From Planctomycetota bacterium (GTDB lineage Bacteria; Planctomycetota; Phycisphaerae; UBA1845; CAIVHJ01), in contig JACZTW010000020.1 of the NCBI GenBank assembly GCA_022573485.1, forward strand, positions 1 to 20,878: a DNA stretch of 20,878 bases, in the 5' to 3' direction. Every line of letters begins with the position of its first letter. Within the stretch, counting starts at the first letter, position 1. Position numbers and translations under genes: made by a program. A model generated the notes under the pieces. It worked only from the letters and a program-made list of their open reading frames with translations. It searched no databases and was not told the origin of the DNA. Positions 7,628 through 15,332 of this stretch are shown one piece after another.

Positions 7628-10246
7628 ATGAACAGGCAAAGGAACGGAATTCTCACCACGCAGCTCGGAAAATCATCCGGATTGTGTACGTTGCTTCTGT
7701 GGTCGTGGGCGTTGGTTCCGGCAGCCCAAGCCGCCCCGCCGAAGGTAACGGTAACTCCCTATGCCAGCGTGACGGCAGTCCAGCCGGGCCAACCTTTCGA
7801 GATCGCCTTTCAAATCGACATTGAGAAGGCCTGGCACACTTACTGGATGAACGCGGGCGACGCGGGCTTGCCACCCGAGGTGAATTGGCAGCTTCCAGAT
7901 GGATTCGAGACCACCGCTCTCGAGCACCCCGTCCCGAAGCGCCACGAATCGCCCGGCGACATCATCACCTACATCCATGAGGATCAACCGATTCTCACAA
8001 CGACCCTTACGCCGCCGGCCGATCTCAAACCGGGGACTCAAGTCGAGCTGAAAGGTGAGATGCGCCTGCTGGTCTGCAAGGTGCAGTGCGTCAGAATGAC
8101 CAAGCCCTTCAGTCTGGTCCTGCCGGTCGTTGATTCCAACGGCAAGGTCGCGCCTGCCAACGAACAGATCTTCGCGACCGCGCGTCGGCGCTCTCCCCAG
8201 CCTCCCAGCGAGGCCAAGTACGTGAAAATAAAACCCGTCGTGAGCGTGGATAAAATCAGGCCGAAAGACAAGTTCAAGCTGGCGGTCGTGATCGACGTCG
8301 AGAAGGGCAACCACATTCAATCCCACACGCCGCTGTCGGCCGGCTTCATCGCCACGGATGTCTTCGTGGAACCGACCAACCACGTGGAGCTGGGCCGACC
8401 GCAATTTCCCAAACACAAGGTCCGCTCGCTTCCCGGCAACCTTAAGGTGGCCGAGTACGGCGGCCGGGTCGTGGTTCGCGTCGATGGCGTGGCAGAGGAC
8501 AGTCTGGCGGGCGAATCGGTGCGCTTCGCGGGCGTGGTGCGCTATCAAGCCTGTAACGACAAAGGGCAATGCTACCGCCCGCAGAACATCCACTGGGAAA
8601 TCGAGGTGCCCGTCGGCAAAGAGGGCGATCCAGTCCAGCCGGCATCTCAGAAGTTTTTCGGCGCTGCGGCTCCTGCCAAGGAACCGCCACATGCGCCAGC
8701 GGAGAAGGCCGATACCGCGTTCGCCGATAACCCGCGCGCACCACTCGGTGTCGAGGGGCTTTCCGGCAAGAAGCTGACCGGCCTGGCCCCCAAAACACAA
8801 GACGCGGCAGCAACTGCTGTCGCGCTGCCCACCGCCGAAGAGGCCGAATCGGAGATCGCAGGCGATGAAGGCGTCGAGGCACAAGCAAGCAGTGCGCCGG
8901 ACGCACAGACACCATCGGGCGGGAGTTCGTCGTCCGGGGGACTCGAGGGGTTTCTGCGGCAATTCGGAATCGCTGGTTTGCTGGTCGGCTGTTTCCTTTA
9001 CGGGCTGATTCTCAACGCCACGCCCTGTGTGCTGCCTCTGCTGTCGATCAAGGTCTTGGGTTTCGTACAGCAAGCCCACGAGTCGCGCCGCCGCACGTTG
9101 GCCCTGGGAGCGTCATTCGGAATCGGCGTCGTTCTGTTCTTCATGGTCCTTGGGTTCCTTGCCGCAGCCGGGAACAACGTCTTGCAGTTTCCGGTGGTCG
9201 TGATCGGGCTTGGCGCCGTGGTCATGGCCTTGGCCCTGAGCATGCTCGGCGTCTATACATTGAAGGCGCCCGACGCTGCCGCTCAACTCGATGCCCGCAT
9301 CGGGCAAGAGGGCATTGCGACTTCATTCGGCAAGGGAATGCTCGCTCCGGTCTTGGGCTTTGCCTGCACCGGGCCTTTGTTGGTCGGCGCGTTTACCTGG
9401 GCCACGCAGCAACCGCCGAGCATCGCGCTGTTCGCATTTCTGTTCATGGGGCTGGGCATGGCATCTCCATACGTTCTGCTGGGCGCCTACCCGAACTGGT
9501 TGAGCTTCCTTCCCAAGCCCGGCAACTGGATGATCACCTTCGAGCGCGTCATGGGATTCATGCTGCTGGGCATGGTCGTCCTTTTGATCCATCCGCTCGT
9601 CACTCAAATCGGCGCCGAAGGACTTGAATGGACGTTGGTGTTTTTCGTGGCGATCGCGTTTGGATGTTGGCTGTGGGGCAAGATCAGCATGACTATGTCC
9701 GCGGCCCTGCGCTGGCGCTATCGTGGCAGTGCCATCGCGGTCATCGCGCTGGCCACAGTGGTCATTTACGGCTACCTCTACCCCATCGGCCCGGCCAAGG
9801 ACAGGCAGGTGGCAGCGCTGCGGGACCGGATGCGCGGGACCGAAAAGGACAAGAGCTGGAAGGATCACGTCCCGTGGGAATTCTGGTCTCCCGAAGCCGT
9901 GGAGCTTGCCTTGCGAGATGGCAAGACAGTCTTCGTCGATTTCACGGCGGGCTACTGCACGACGTGCAAATTGAATAAGAAATTCGCCATCGATACGCCC
10001 GAGGTGCGAGCCAAAATGGAAGCGTGCGGCGTGGTGGCTTTGCAGGCCGACTTTTCGACGGGTGACGAAGCCATCTTCGAGGAATTGAAGAAACATGGCC
10101 GAGTGGCCGTGCCGCTGAATCTGATTTACCGCCCAGATCGGCCAAACGATCCGATTGTGCTCGAAATCGCGCTGTCGAAGAAGTATCTGCTGGAGCAACT
10201 CGCCCAATCCTGCAGCGTAGCGGATGGGCTGGCGTTTGGGCCTTGA
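7628..10246 (+). CDS. ScsB/DsbD-type thiol:disulfide interchange protein
   Basis: Membrane reductase that carries electrons from cytosolic thioredoxin across the membrane to exported thiol proteins. It has 872 residues from the ATG at 7628, chosen because it gives a signal peptide (cut near AQA|APP, residue 36) and has AAAGGGA upstream; the frame itself opens further 5'. A first periplasmic domain (about 38-170) has the WHTYWMNAGDAGLPPEV signature and VCKVQC (Cys150, Cys154). A second (about 200-330) has YQACNDKGQCY (Cys309, Cys315). After a low-complexity Ala/Glu/Ser linker comes the multi-helix electron-transfer domain (about 445-720) with NATPCVLP (Cys467) and FACTGPLL (Cys580). A C-terminal thioredoxin fold follows with CTTC (777-780) and cis-Pro829. 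All three cysteine-pair modules look intact. A likely substrate system is cytochrome c or periplasmic isomerase reduction, which is inference. Confidence 0.92.
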   Translation: MNRQRNGILTTQLGKSSGLCTLLLWSWALVPAAQAAPPKVTVTPYASVTAVQPGQPFEIAFQIDIEKAWHTYWMNAGDAGLPPEVNWQLPDGFETTALEHPVPKRHESPGDIITYIHEDQPILTTTLTPPADLKPGTQVELKGEMRLLVCKVQCVRMTKPFSLVLPVVDSNGKVAPANEQIFATARRRSPQPPSEAKYVKIKPVVSVDKIRPKDKFKLAVVIDVEKGNHIQSHTPLSAGFIATDVFVEPTNHVELGRPQFPKHKVRSLPGNLKVAEYGGRVVVRVDGVAEDSLAGESVRFAGVVRYQACNDKGQCYRPQNIHWEIEVPVGKEGDPVQPASQKFFGAAAPAKEPPHAPAEKADTAFADNPRAPLGVEGLSGKKLTGLAPKTQDAAATAVALPTAEEAESEIAGDEGVEAQASSAPDAQTPSGGSSSSGGLEGFLRQFGIAGLLVGCFLYGLILNATPCVLPLLSIKVLGFVQQAHESRRRTLALGASFGIGVVLFFMVLGFLAAAGNNVLQFPVVVIGLGAVVMALALSMLGVYTLKAPDAAAQLDARIGQEGIATSFGKGMLAPVLGFACTGPLLVGAFTWATQQPPSIALFAFLFMGLGMASPYVLLGAYPNWLSFLPKPGNWMITFERVMGFMLLGMVVLLIHPLVTQIGAEGLEWTLVFFVAIAFGCWLWGKISMTMSAALRWRYRGSAIAVIALATVVIYGYLYPIGPAKDRQVAALRDRMRGTEKDKSWKDHVPWEFWSPEAVELALRDGKTVFVDFTAGYCTTCKLNKKFAIDTPEVRAKMEACGVVALQADFSTGDEAIFEELKKHGRVAVPLNLIYRPDRPNDPIVLEIALSKKYLLEQLAQSCSVADGLAFGP

Positions 10247-10289
10247 TCCATTCTTGCCCATCTGATCGACTTGTGGTACATCAGTCCAC

Positions 10290-10772
10290 ATGAGCAAGTC
10301 GCGCGAGGAATTGCTGTCGACGATGGAGACCGCCAAGGCGCTGACTCTCGGGTGCTACGGCGAGGACATGGCTGCTTACTGCTACCTGCAACTGGCAGAC
10401 AAGGCCGAGCGGGAGCAGGATCGCCGGGAATTCCGCGAAATGGTGGCTGAAGAACAGGAGCACCGCAGTCGGCTGCGGGCTCTGCTCGATAAGCATTATC
10501 CAGGTTCGGATTTCGTCCTCAGTCCCGAAGAAAAGCAAGTCGTTGAGGGCGGCGCGAGGTCACTAAACATCACCGACCGCAAGTCCTTTGAGGACGCGGT
10601 TCGTGGCGTCGTTGCCTCAGAGGCCATGACTGCCCGATTCTACCGTCAAATGGAGCGTCACACTGACCAGCCTGACGTGAAGGCCATTTTCCACGAGTTG
10701 GCCGATGAGGGAGCCACTCACCACAAACGATTGCTTCAACTCGCCGCAGAGAACAACATCGACATCCCCTAA
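10290..10772 (+). CDS. ferritin-like / rubrerythrin-type diiron protein
   Basis: A 160-residue all-helical protein of the rubrerythrin-like four-helix fold, probably peroxide reduction or iron handling; the exact role is unknown. Carboxylate positions fit the fold: Glu25 in helix 1, Glu55xxHis58 in helix 2 (EEQEH), Glu111 in helix 3 (ASEAMTARFY), and Glu136/Glu140 with His144-His145 in helix 4 (ELADEGATHH). The second canonical ExxH is not present: the residue three before His144 is Gly141. There is no C-terminal rubredoxin domain with CxxC pairs. It lies 43 nt after the DsbD-like gene, so co-transcription is possible and would put two redox proteins together. No Shine-Dalgarno is evident before the ATG. 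Confidence 0.75.
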   Translation: MSKSREELLSTMETAKALTLGCYGEDMAAYCYLQLADKAEREQDRREFREMVAEEQEHRSRLRALLDKHYPGSDFVLSPEEKQVVEGGARSLNITDRKSFEDAVRGVVASEAMTARFYRQMERHTDQPDVKAIFHELADEGATHHKRLLQLAAENNIDIP

Positions 10773-10795
10773 GAGCGTACGTGAGAAGCGTCTTT

Positions 10796-10865
10796 TCAGA
10801 GCCGCGACCGTAAGGGAGCGGTTGGTGTTGGTGAGCAAACCGCTCCCTTACGGTCGCGGCTCTGA
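10796..10865. repeat. perfect 28-bp inverted repeat with 14-nt loop
   Basis: The arms 10796-10823 and 10838-10865 are exact reverse complements (28 of 28), containing the word CCGCGACCGTAAGGGAGCGG and its complement. It sits 24 nt after the stop of the ferritin-like gene. No T-run follows on either strand, and I see no target-site duplication. From memory, this word recurs between genes of planctomycetes, where it yields spurious ORFs. It could end transcription, stabilise the 3' end of the upstream mRNA, or be a mobile palindrome. Confidence 0.85.
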
Positions 10866-10962
10866 TGACACAACCACCTTCAAACATACGTTCCAAGAAG
10901 ATTCAACGGGCGCGGGTAGCTGATTTTGGCTGCGACTGGTGGCCCGCCGGCTGCGAGTGCGC

Positions 10963-10968
10963 TATAGT
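10963..10968 (+). promoter_or_regulatory. possible -10 box upstream of mrp
   Basis: TATAGT inside CTATAGTAC, identical over nine bases to the box at 7469-7477. It would start transcription near 10975, about 66 nt before the mrp ATG. No convincing -35 is present at the right distance. Confidence 0.3.
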
Positions 10969-11040
10969 ACGCCGACGCAATATCAATCAGGCTGCGCCCC
11001 AGGGCCGACCGGCCCGTCGGGGCGATCTGGAGACGAAGAG

Positions 11041-12123
11041 ATGCCTCAAGTAACGAAAGAAGATGTCCTGGACCAACTGCGGACCGTGAACGATCCCGAG
11101 CTGCACAAGGATCTGGTGACGCTGAACATGATCAAGAACGTGGCCATTTGTGACGGCTTGGTGAAAGTGCATGTCGAGCTAACCACGCCGGCGTGCCCAT
11201 TGAAAGACACGATCAAGAATGACGTGACCGAGGCTGTAAAACGCCTCGACGGGGTACGCGAGGTCGAACTCGAATGGAGTGCTCAAGTTCGGGCCAACCA
11301 GCAGACTCAAAAGAAGCTGCCCGGCGTCAAGAACGTCATCGCGGTGGGGGCGGGCAAGGGCGGCGTGGGCAAGAGCACCATCGCGGTCATGCTGGCCATC
11401 GGGTTGCAGCGTGAAGGCGCGAGCGTCGGACTCATGGACGCCGATATCTATGGCCCCTCGATTCCAAAGATGCTCGGCATTGAAGACGGCAAACCTTATG
11501 TCAAAGGGGATCGCATCCTTCCGATCGTCCAGCACGACCTCAAGGTCATGAGCATGGGCTTCATGGTCGAGAAAGACAAAGCCATCATTTGGCGCGGGCC
11601 GATGGTCCACGGCGTGATCAAGCAGTTTCTGGATCAAGTCGACTGGGGCGAGCTGGACTACTTGATCGTCGATCTGCCGCCCGGCACCGGGGACGTTCCA
11701 TTGACGCTCTCGCAGTCGATTCCAATGACCGGCTCGGTCGTGGTCTGCACGCCGCAGGACGTCGCATTGCTGGATGCCAAGCGGGCGGTGGCCATGTATC
11801 AGCAGTTGAATGTGCCGTGCATCGGCATCATCGAGAATATGAGCTATTATCTCTGTCCTCAGTGCGGGCATCGGGACGAGATTTTCGACCACGGCGGGGC
11901 GAAGCGCGCGGCGGAAGACCTCAAGGTGCCGTTTCTGGGCAGTATTCCATTGAATGTGCGGATTCGCATCAACGGCGACGCCGGCACGCCGGCGGACAAC
12001 TTCATCGAAAAGGATGATTTGATTCAGCAGGCCATTCTGGACGTCGTGCGAAACACTGCCGGCCAAGTGAGCGTGAAGAACATGTTGCAAGTCTCCCAGC
12101 CGACGCTCACGATCGAGAAATGA
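11041..12123 (+). CDS. mrp: Mrp/ApbC-family Fe-S cluster carrier ATPase
   Basis: Cytosolic P-loop ATPase that carries and delivers 4Fe-4S clusters to apo-proteins. It has 360 residues from the ATG at 11041, which has GGAG nearby; the frame opens at 10939 but the extra N-terminus is not family-like. An N-terminal MIP18/DUF59 domain (1-82) has NDPELHKDLVTLNMI and the conserved TTPACPLKD (Cys52). The ATPase domain has the deviant Walker A GKGGVGKS (105-112), DADIYGPSIPKMLG, VDLPPGTGDVPL (210-221) and the cluster-binding CPQC (Cys272, Cys275). Its TGA overlaps the nth ATG (ATGA), so the two are translationally coupled; the neighbour is itself a 4Fe-4S enzyme and a plausible client. Confidence 0.95.
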   Translation: MPQVTKEDVLDQLRTVNDPELHKDLVTLNMIKNVAICDGLVKVHVELTTPACPLKDTIKNDVTEAVKRLDGVREVELEWSAQVRANQQTQKKLPGVKNVIAVGAGKGGVGKSTIAVMLAIGLQREGASVGLMDADIYGPSIPKMLGIEDGKPYVKGDRILPIVQHDLKVMSMGFMVEKDKAIIWRGPMVHGVIKQFLDQVDWGELDYLIVDLPPGTGDVPLTLSQSIPMTGSVVVCTPQDVALLDAKRAVAMYQQLNVPCIGIIENMSYYLCPQCGHRDEIFDHGGAKRAAEDLKVPFLGSIPLNVRIRINGDAGTPADNFIEKDDLIQQAILDVVRNTAGQVSVKNMLQVSQPTLTIEK

Positions 12124-12845
12124 GCGGCATTCGCGAAACCATCGCAGATAAAAAAAAGCGGGCTCGCAGGATCGTCACGATTCTGCACCGCATGTACCCG
12201 GACGCCGACTGCGCGCTCTCACACAAGAAAGCATGGCAGCTTTTGATTTCCACGATCCTCTCCGCCCAATCCACTGATGAAACAGTCAATCGAGTGACCG
12301 CGGCGCTGTACAAAAAGTACAAGAAGCCGGCGGATTTCCTGGCGGTGCCCGAAGAAGAGTTGCAGGAAGACATCCACGCGACCGGCTTCTTCAGGCAGAA
12401 AACGAAAAGCATTCGCGGCACGTGCCAAATTCTGGTGGACGAATTCGGCGGGGGAGTGCCGGACAACATGGAAGATTTGGTCCGTTTGCCCGGAGTGGCT
12501 CGCAAGACCGCCAACGTCGTGCTCGGGACGTGGTTCGGCAAGAATGAAGGCGTAGTTGTCGATACGCACGTCGGCAGGATTGCCGAACGATTGGCGCTGA
12601 CTTGGAACAACAAGAACAGCAAAGACGCTGTCCGGATCGAAAAGGATTTGATGGAGATTGTGCCGTCAAAGGAGTGGACGTTCTTCAGTCACGCGTTGAT
12701 TTGGCATGGGCGGCGAGTGTGCGACGCCCGCAAGCCGAATTGCGAATCGTGTAAGCTGTCGGAATTGTGCCCAGCCGCCTTTGAAGCAAATGCCGCTCCG
12801 CGAAAAAGTAAGAAGTCTTCCGTTAAGCGCACAAAACCCCAATGA
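12120..12845 (+). CDS. nth: endonuclease III (DNA glycosylase/AP lyase)
   Basis: Base-excision repair enzyme that removes oxidised pyrimidines and cleaves at the abasic site. It is 241 residues, slightly longer than E. coli Nth (211) because of an N-terminal extension and a Lys/Arg-rich tail. Visible motifs: LLISTILSAQSTD, the helix-hairpin-helix LPGVARKTANVVL with catalytic Lys129, VVVDTHVGRIAERL with Asp148, and the 4Fe-4S loop C-x6-C-x2-C-x5-C (Cys201, 208, 211, 217). The start overlaps the mrp stop by 4 nt, and the stop overlaps the next start in the same way. All catalytic and cluster residues are present, so it should be active. Confidence 0.96.
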   Translation: MSGIRETIADKKKRARRIVTILHRMYPDADCALSHKKAWQLLISTILSAQSTDETVNRVTAALYKKYKKPADFLAVPEEELQEDIHATGFFRQKTKSIRGTCQILVDEFGGGVPDNMEDLVRLPGVARKTANVVLGTWFGKNEGVVVDTHVGRIAERLALTWNNKNSKDAVRIEKDLMEIVPSKEWTFFSHALIWHGRRVCDARKPNCESCKLSELCPAAFEANAAPRKSKKSSVKRTKPQ

Positions 12846-13528
12846 GTAATCATCGCTTTGACGTTGTGTTCATCGACTTCTTCGGCACGATCGCCGATGG
12901 CGATCGCTGCCAAGTCGAGGCAACTTGCCGTCGCATCGTGCGCGACTACGATCTCTCCCTGCCGGCGCCCGAATTTGCCGTTCGTTGGGGGAAACGCTTC
13001 TTCGCAGTCTCGGATCAAAGCAATCACGATCAATTCAAGACGCTTTATGAAATCGAGTGCGTCAGTCTTCGACAGACCATGAATGAGCTGGGCGTCGAGT
13101 GCGACCCGATCCCGTACGCCGATGAGCTGCAACGATACTGGCGGAACCCGTCGCTACACGCGGACGCCAAGGATGCGCTGGCAGCGCTGGCCGTGCCGGT
13201 CTGCTGCGTCAGCAATGCAGATGAAGTCGACCTCCAGACTGCGATTTCCGCCCACGCCCTGCGTTTCGATGGATTGGTCAGTTCGGAACGTGCCCGCAGC
13301 TACAAGCCGGACGCTGGGATTTTCCAGTACGCCATGAAGATGATGGACGTAAGCCCCGAGCGGTGCGTTCACGTGGGCGACTCGCTGCACAGCGATATCC
13401 TTGGGGCACAAGAGCTTGGGATCACGGGTGTCTGGATCGAGCGCGACGGCCGAATCAGCGATATAGGGGATTCCAAGCCGGATTTCACCATCAAGTCTCT
13501 CAGCGAATTGGAATTATTCCTCGGTTAA
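12842..13528 (+). CDS. HAD-superfamily hydrolase
   Basis: A 228-residue haloacid-dehalogenase-like hydrolase, substrate unknown. Motif I is FIDFFGTIAD: nucleophile Asp12, but the usual second Asp two residues on (DxD) is Phe14, as DxYGT replaces DxDGT in L-2-haloacid dehalogenases. Motif II is VSNAD (Ser124), motif III Lys155 (YKPDAGIF), motif IV HVGDSLHSDILGA (Asp180, Asp185). A helical cap domain lies between about 20 and 100. The loss of the acid/base Asp argues against a standard phosphatase and for a dehalogenase-like or altered reaction; this is inference. It overlaps nth by 4 nt (ATGA) and closes the mrp-nth-HAD operon. Confidence 0.88.
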   Translation: MSNHRFDVVFIDFFGTIADGDRCQVEATCRRIVRDYDLSLPAPEFAVRWGKRFFAVSDQSNHDQFKTLYEIECVSLRQTMNELGVECDPIPYADELQRYWRNPSLHADAKDALAALAVPVCCVSNADEVDLQTAISAHALRFDGLVSSERARSYKPDAGIFQYAMKMMDVSPERCVHVGDSLHSDILGAQELGITGVWIERDGRISDIGDSKPDFTIKSLSELELFLG

Positions 13529-13531
13529 TAG

Positions 13532-13561
13532 TTGCATCGTTGCAATCATGTTGTATATAAT
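13532..13561 (+). promoter_or_regulatory. probable sigma-70-type promoter of the Arg/Tyr-rich protein gene
   Basis: A perfect -10 TATAAT at 13556-13561 sits in an AT-rich patch just after the HAD gene, with TTGCAT at 13532-13537 as a weak -35 at 18-nt spacing. A start near 13568 would leave a leader of about 115 nt. The short hairpin TTGCA-TCGT-TGCAA overlaps the -35. Confidence 0.5.
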
Positions 13562-13682
13562 TAACATATGATAATGGTGTTCCCAAGTTAGAGGGCATCA
13601 ATATCGTGCCGGTCGCTGGTTTGCCGTACGCGGCCCGACGGCCGATAATCACAATCGAATAGCTTCCTGAGGAGGACCAGTG

Positions 13683-15230
13683 ATGATGTCACGTCTGCCC
13701 CAATTCGGTCGCAAGCTGTTTGTCCTGGCATTGGTTTTCACTTTTATTGTCGCATCGGATGTATTGGCCCAGCGCCGCTCCGGGCACGGCCGTGGCAGTC
13801 GGAGAACGGCACCGCGCTCGTCGCATCGGTCCGGCGGCAACCGCGTTGCACCCCGGCGCTCGGCGCCGCGCAGCGGTGCTCGAAGATCGGGCACCATCAA
13901 ACGCTCGACTCGTCCATCCCGGCGATCGAGTGTTGGGTCTCGCCGCAGTGGCCGTCCCAGCCGCAGTAGGGGGAGCAGGCTTGCCCGCCCGCAGTCGCCG
14001 AGGCGATCTGGCGTCAAAGCTCGAACCTCACCGACCAGACGTCCGCAAATCGGGTCGCATCATCGCTCAGCGCCCAGCCGGCGAGCGTCTCCCAAGGTGC
14101 GTCGGCTCAGTCCGAACACGACTCGTAACCAGGAAAAGCGTTCCAGCGGATTACGCCGCAGCCCGACAATCGGCCGCTCGCCGGTCCGTGTGAAACCGTC
14201 CAGGTCGTCGAACCCTGCCAACCGCAACGACACCCGGCGGAACGAGATTCGCCGGCGGCCAGCGCCGCAGCGAAGTCCCGGGGTCCAGTCAACGCGCCCC
14301 GCAGGTCAGCGACTCGGGGTGGTCACGAATCCCCAAGGTCTTCGTATCAGCCCGAACGTGGCGAACAGTGGGGCCGCGCGGCTGCTGCCCAGTCGTCGAG
14401 TGTCACCGAAAACACGCATCGACGGAGGAGTTGCACTGCGACCGCGCAGCGGCACGGTCGGCGCCCGCCGATTAGGGACGACCGACGGGATCCGCCGCTC
14501 TGGCAGAATCGGAGTAAACGAACAAAAGAGTCGCCGGCGCATTGGTGGCGGGCTGGGTCGCCCGGACTACACGGATTCCGGCAATCACGGCTACACCGCC
14601 GGGAACAGCTTCGGCATCAACATCCAGCTCGGACGGCAAGGTCACCACGACTTCGGTCACCACGACTTCGGCCACCACGACTTCGGCCACCACTTCGCCG
14701 GACTGGGGCACAGCTTCGGCGGGCATTATTATCCGTCGCACACCTACGGCTACTCCAGCTACTACAGCCCTTACTATTCGGGAAGAAGTGGCTTCGGCTT
14801 TGGATTGCGTCTGGGCGGTCTGAACTTGGGCTATTCCAACTATTCTTATGGCTACCCGGGCTACTATTGCTCCAGCAGCTACTATCCCTTCTATAATTAC
14901 TATTCAGCCGTCAGCTATACGCCCAATGACTATGATTATTTCAACTATCCCGCTGTGTACACGCCGGTGGACTACCCGACTTACATTGACGAGTCTCTTG
15001 AGCCGGTGATTCCTGATGAAGATGATGAGGAAGAAGACGGAGTGCTGGATGAAGTGAACTACGACCCGTTCGAGGTCGATTTCGACGATCCGTTCGGCTT
15101 GAGTCAAGATCTCTCAGGATACTGGATCGACGACTACACGTACGCATGGCCGAGCTGGGGTTGGTGCCGGACGTTCACGCTGGATCCGACTCCCGAGCCA
15201 TATTACTCCAGCTCGTACGTGCTTTACTGA
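13683..15230 (+). CDS. exported low-complexity Arg/Ser-rich, His- and Tyr-rich, acidic-tailed protein
   Basis: Not assignable to a family I know. It has 515 residues from the ATG at 13683, 7 nt after a strong GAGGAGG; in-frame GTG at 13680 and ATG at 13686 are alternatives. Residues 1-29 form a signal peptide (hydrophobic LFVLALVFTFIV, cut after VLA). The mature protein has four blocks: about 30-310, very basic and rich in Arg, Ser and Pro (RRSG, PRRS, SRRS words); 320-338, the (GHHDF) tandem; about 345-440, Tyr/Gly/Ser-rich with some 25 tyrosines and YY pairs; and a tail from about 440 with PDEDDEEED and further Asp/Glu. Only two cysteines remain after cleavage. It stands alone with its own promoter. 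A cell-surface, adhesive or mineral-binding role is conceivable but unproven; a predicted-only ORF is unlikely given the signal, ribosome site and clear domains of composition. Confidence 0.8.
   Translation: MMSRLPQFGRKLFVLALVFTFIVASDVLAQRRSGHGRGSRRTAPRSSHRSGGNRVAPRRSAPRSGARRSGTIKRSTRPSRRSSVGSRRSGRPSRSRGSRLARPQSPRRSGVKARTSPTRRPQIGSHHRSAPSRRASPKVRRLSPNTTRNQEKRSSGLRRSPTIGRSPVRVKPSRSSNPANRNDTRRNEIRRRPAPQRSPGVQSTRPAGQRLGVVTNPQGLRISPNVANSGAARLLPSRRVSPKTRIDGGVALRPRSGTVGARRLGTTDGIRRSGRIGVNEQKSRRRIGGGLGRPDYTDSGNHGYTAGNSFGINIQLGRQGHHDFGHHDFGHHDFGHHFAGLGHSFGGHYYPSHTYGYSSYYSPYYSGRSGFGFGLRLGGLNLGYSNYSYGYPGYYCSSSYYPFYNYYSAVSYTPNDYDYFNYPAVYTPVDYPTYIDESLEPVIPDEDDEEEDGVLDEVNYDPFEVDFDDPFGLSQDLSGYWIDDYTYAWPSWGWCRTFTLDPTPEPYYSSSYVLY
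14640..14696 (+). repeat. 15-bp in-frame tandem repeat encoding (GHHDF)n
   Basis: Three near-identical 15-bp units (14640-14654, 14655-14669, 14670-14684), differing only at one third-position base, are followed by a shortened 12-bp unit lacking the Asp codon. It encodes three GHHDF units and a final GHHF. Such a repeat can change copy number by slippage, and its His pairs could bind metal. Confidence 0.9.
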
Positions 15231-15332
15231 ACGGCACATTCGAATTGAGCGCGGCTTTGTGGCTTGCAGGTCAAGAGAACGATTTCGTACGTGTTTAACG
15301 TGGCGCCCAATCCGGCCTTGGGCGTTCTTGAG

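Noticed and set aside
7673..9079. 468-codon minus-strand frame opposite the DsbD-like gene
   Set aside because: It is the shadow of a GC-rich coding strand; its translation is His/Arg/Leu-rich with no domain, while the plus frame has complete DsbD motifs.
10570..10923. Overlapping short frames around the perfect palindrome, on both strands
   Set aside because: They translate the palindrome into the typical repeat peptides (LPYGRGS, AATVRER) and overlap the ferritin-like gene.
10939..11040. Upstream extension of mrp by 34 codons
   Set aside because: The added sequence is not Mrp-like and covers a likely -10 box; the ATG at 11041 has GGAG nearby and begins the DUF59 domain.
14640..14696. Possible CRISPR array or minisatellite
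   Set aside because: Units are contiguous 15-mers without spacers and in frame within a coding region.
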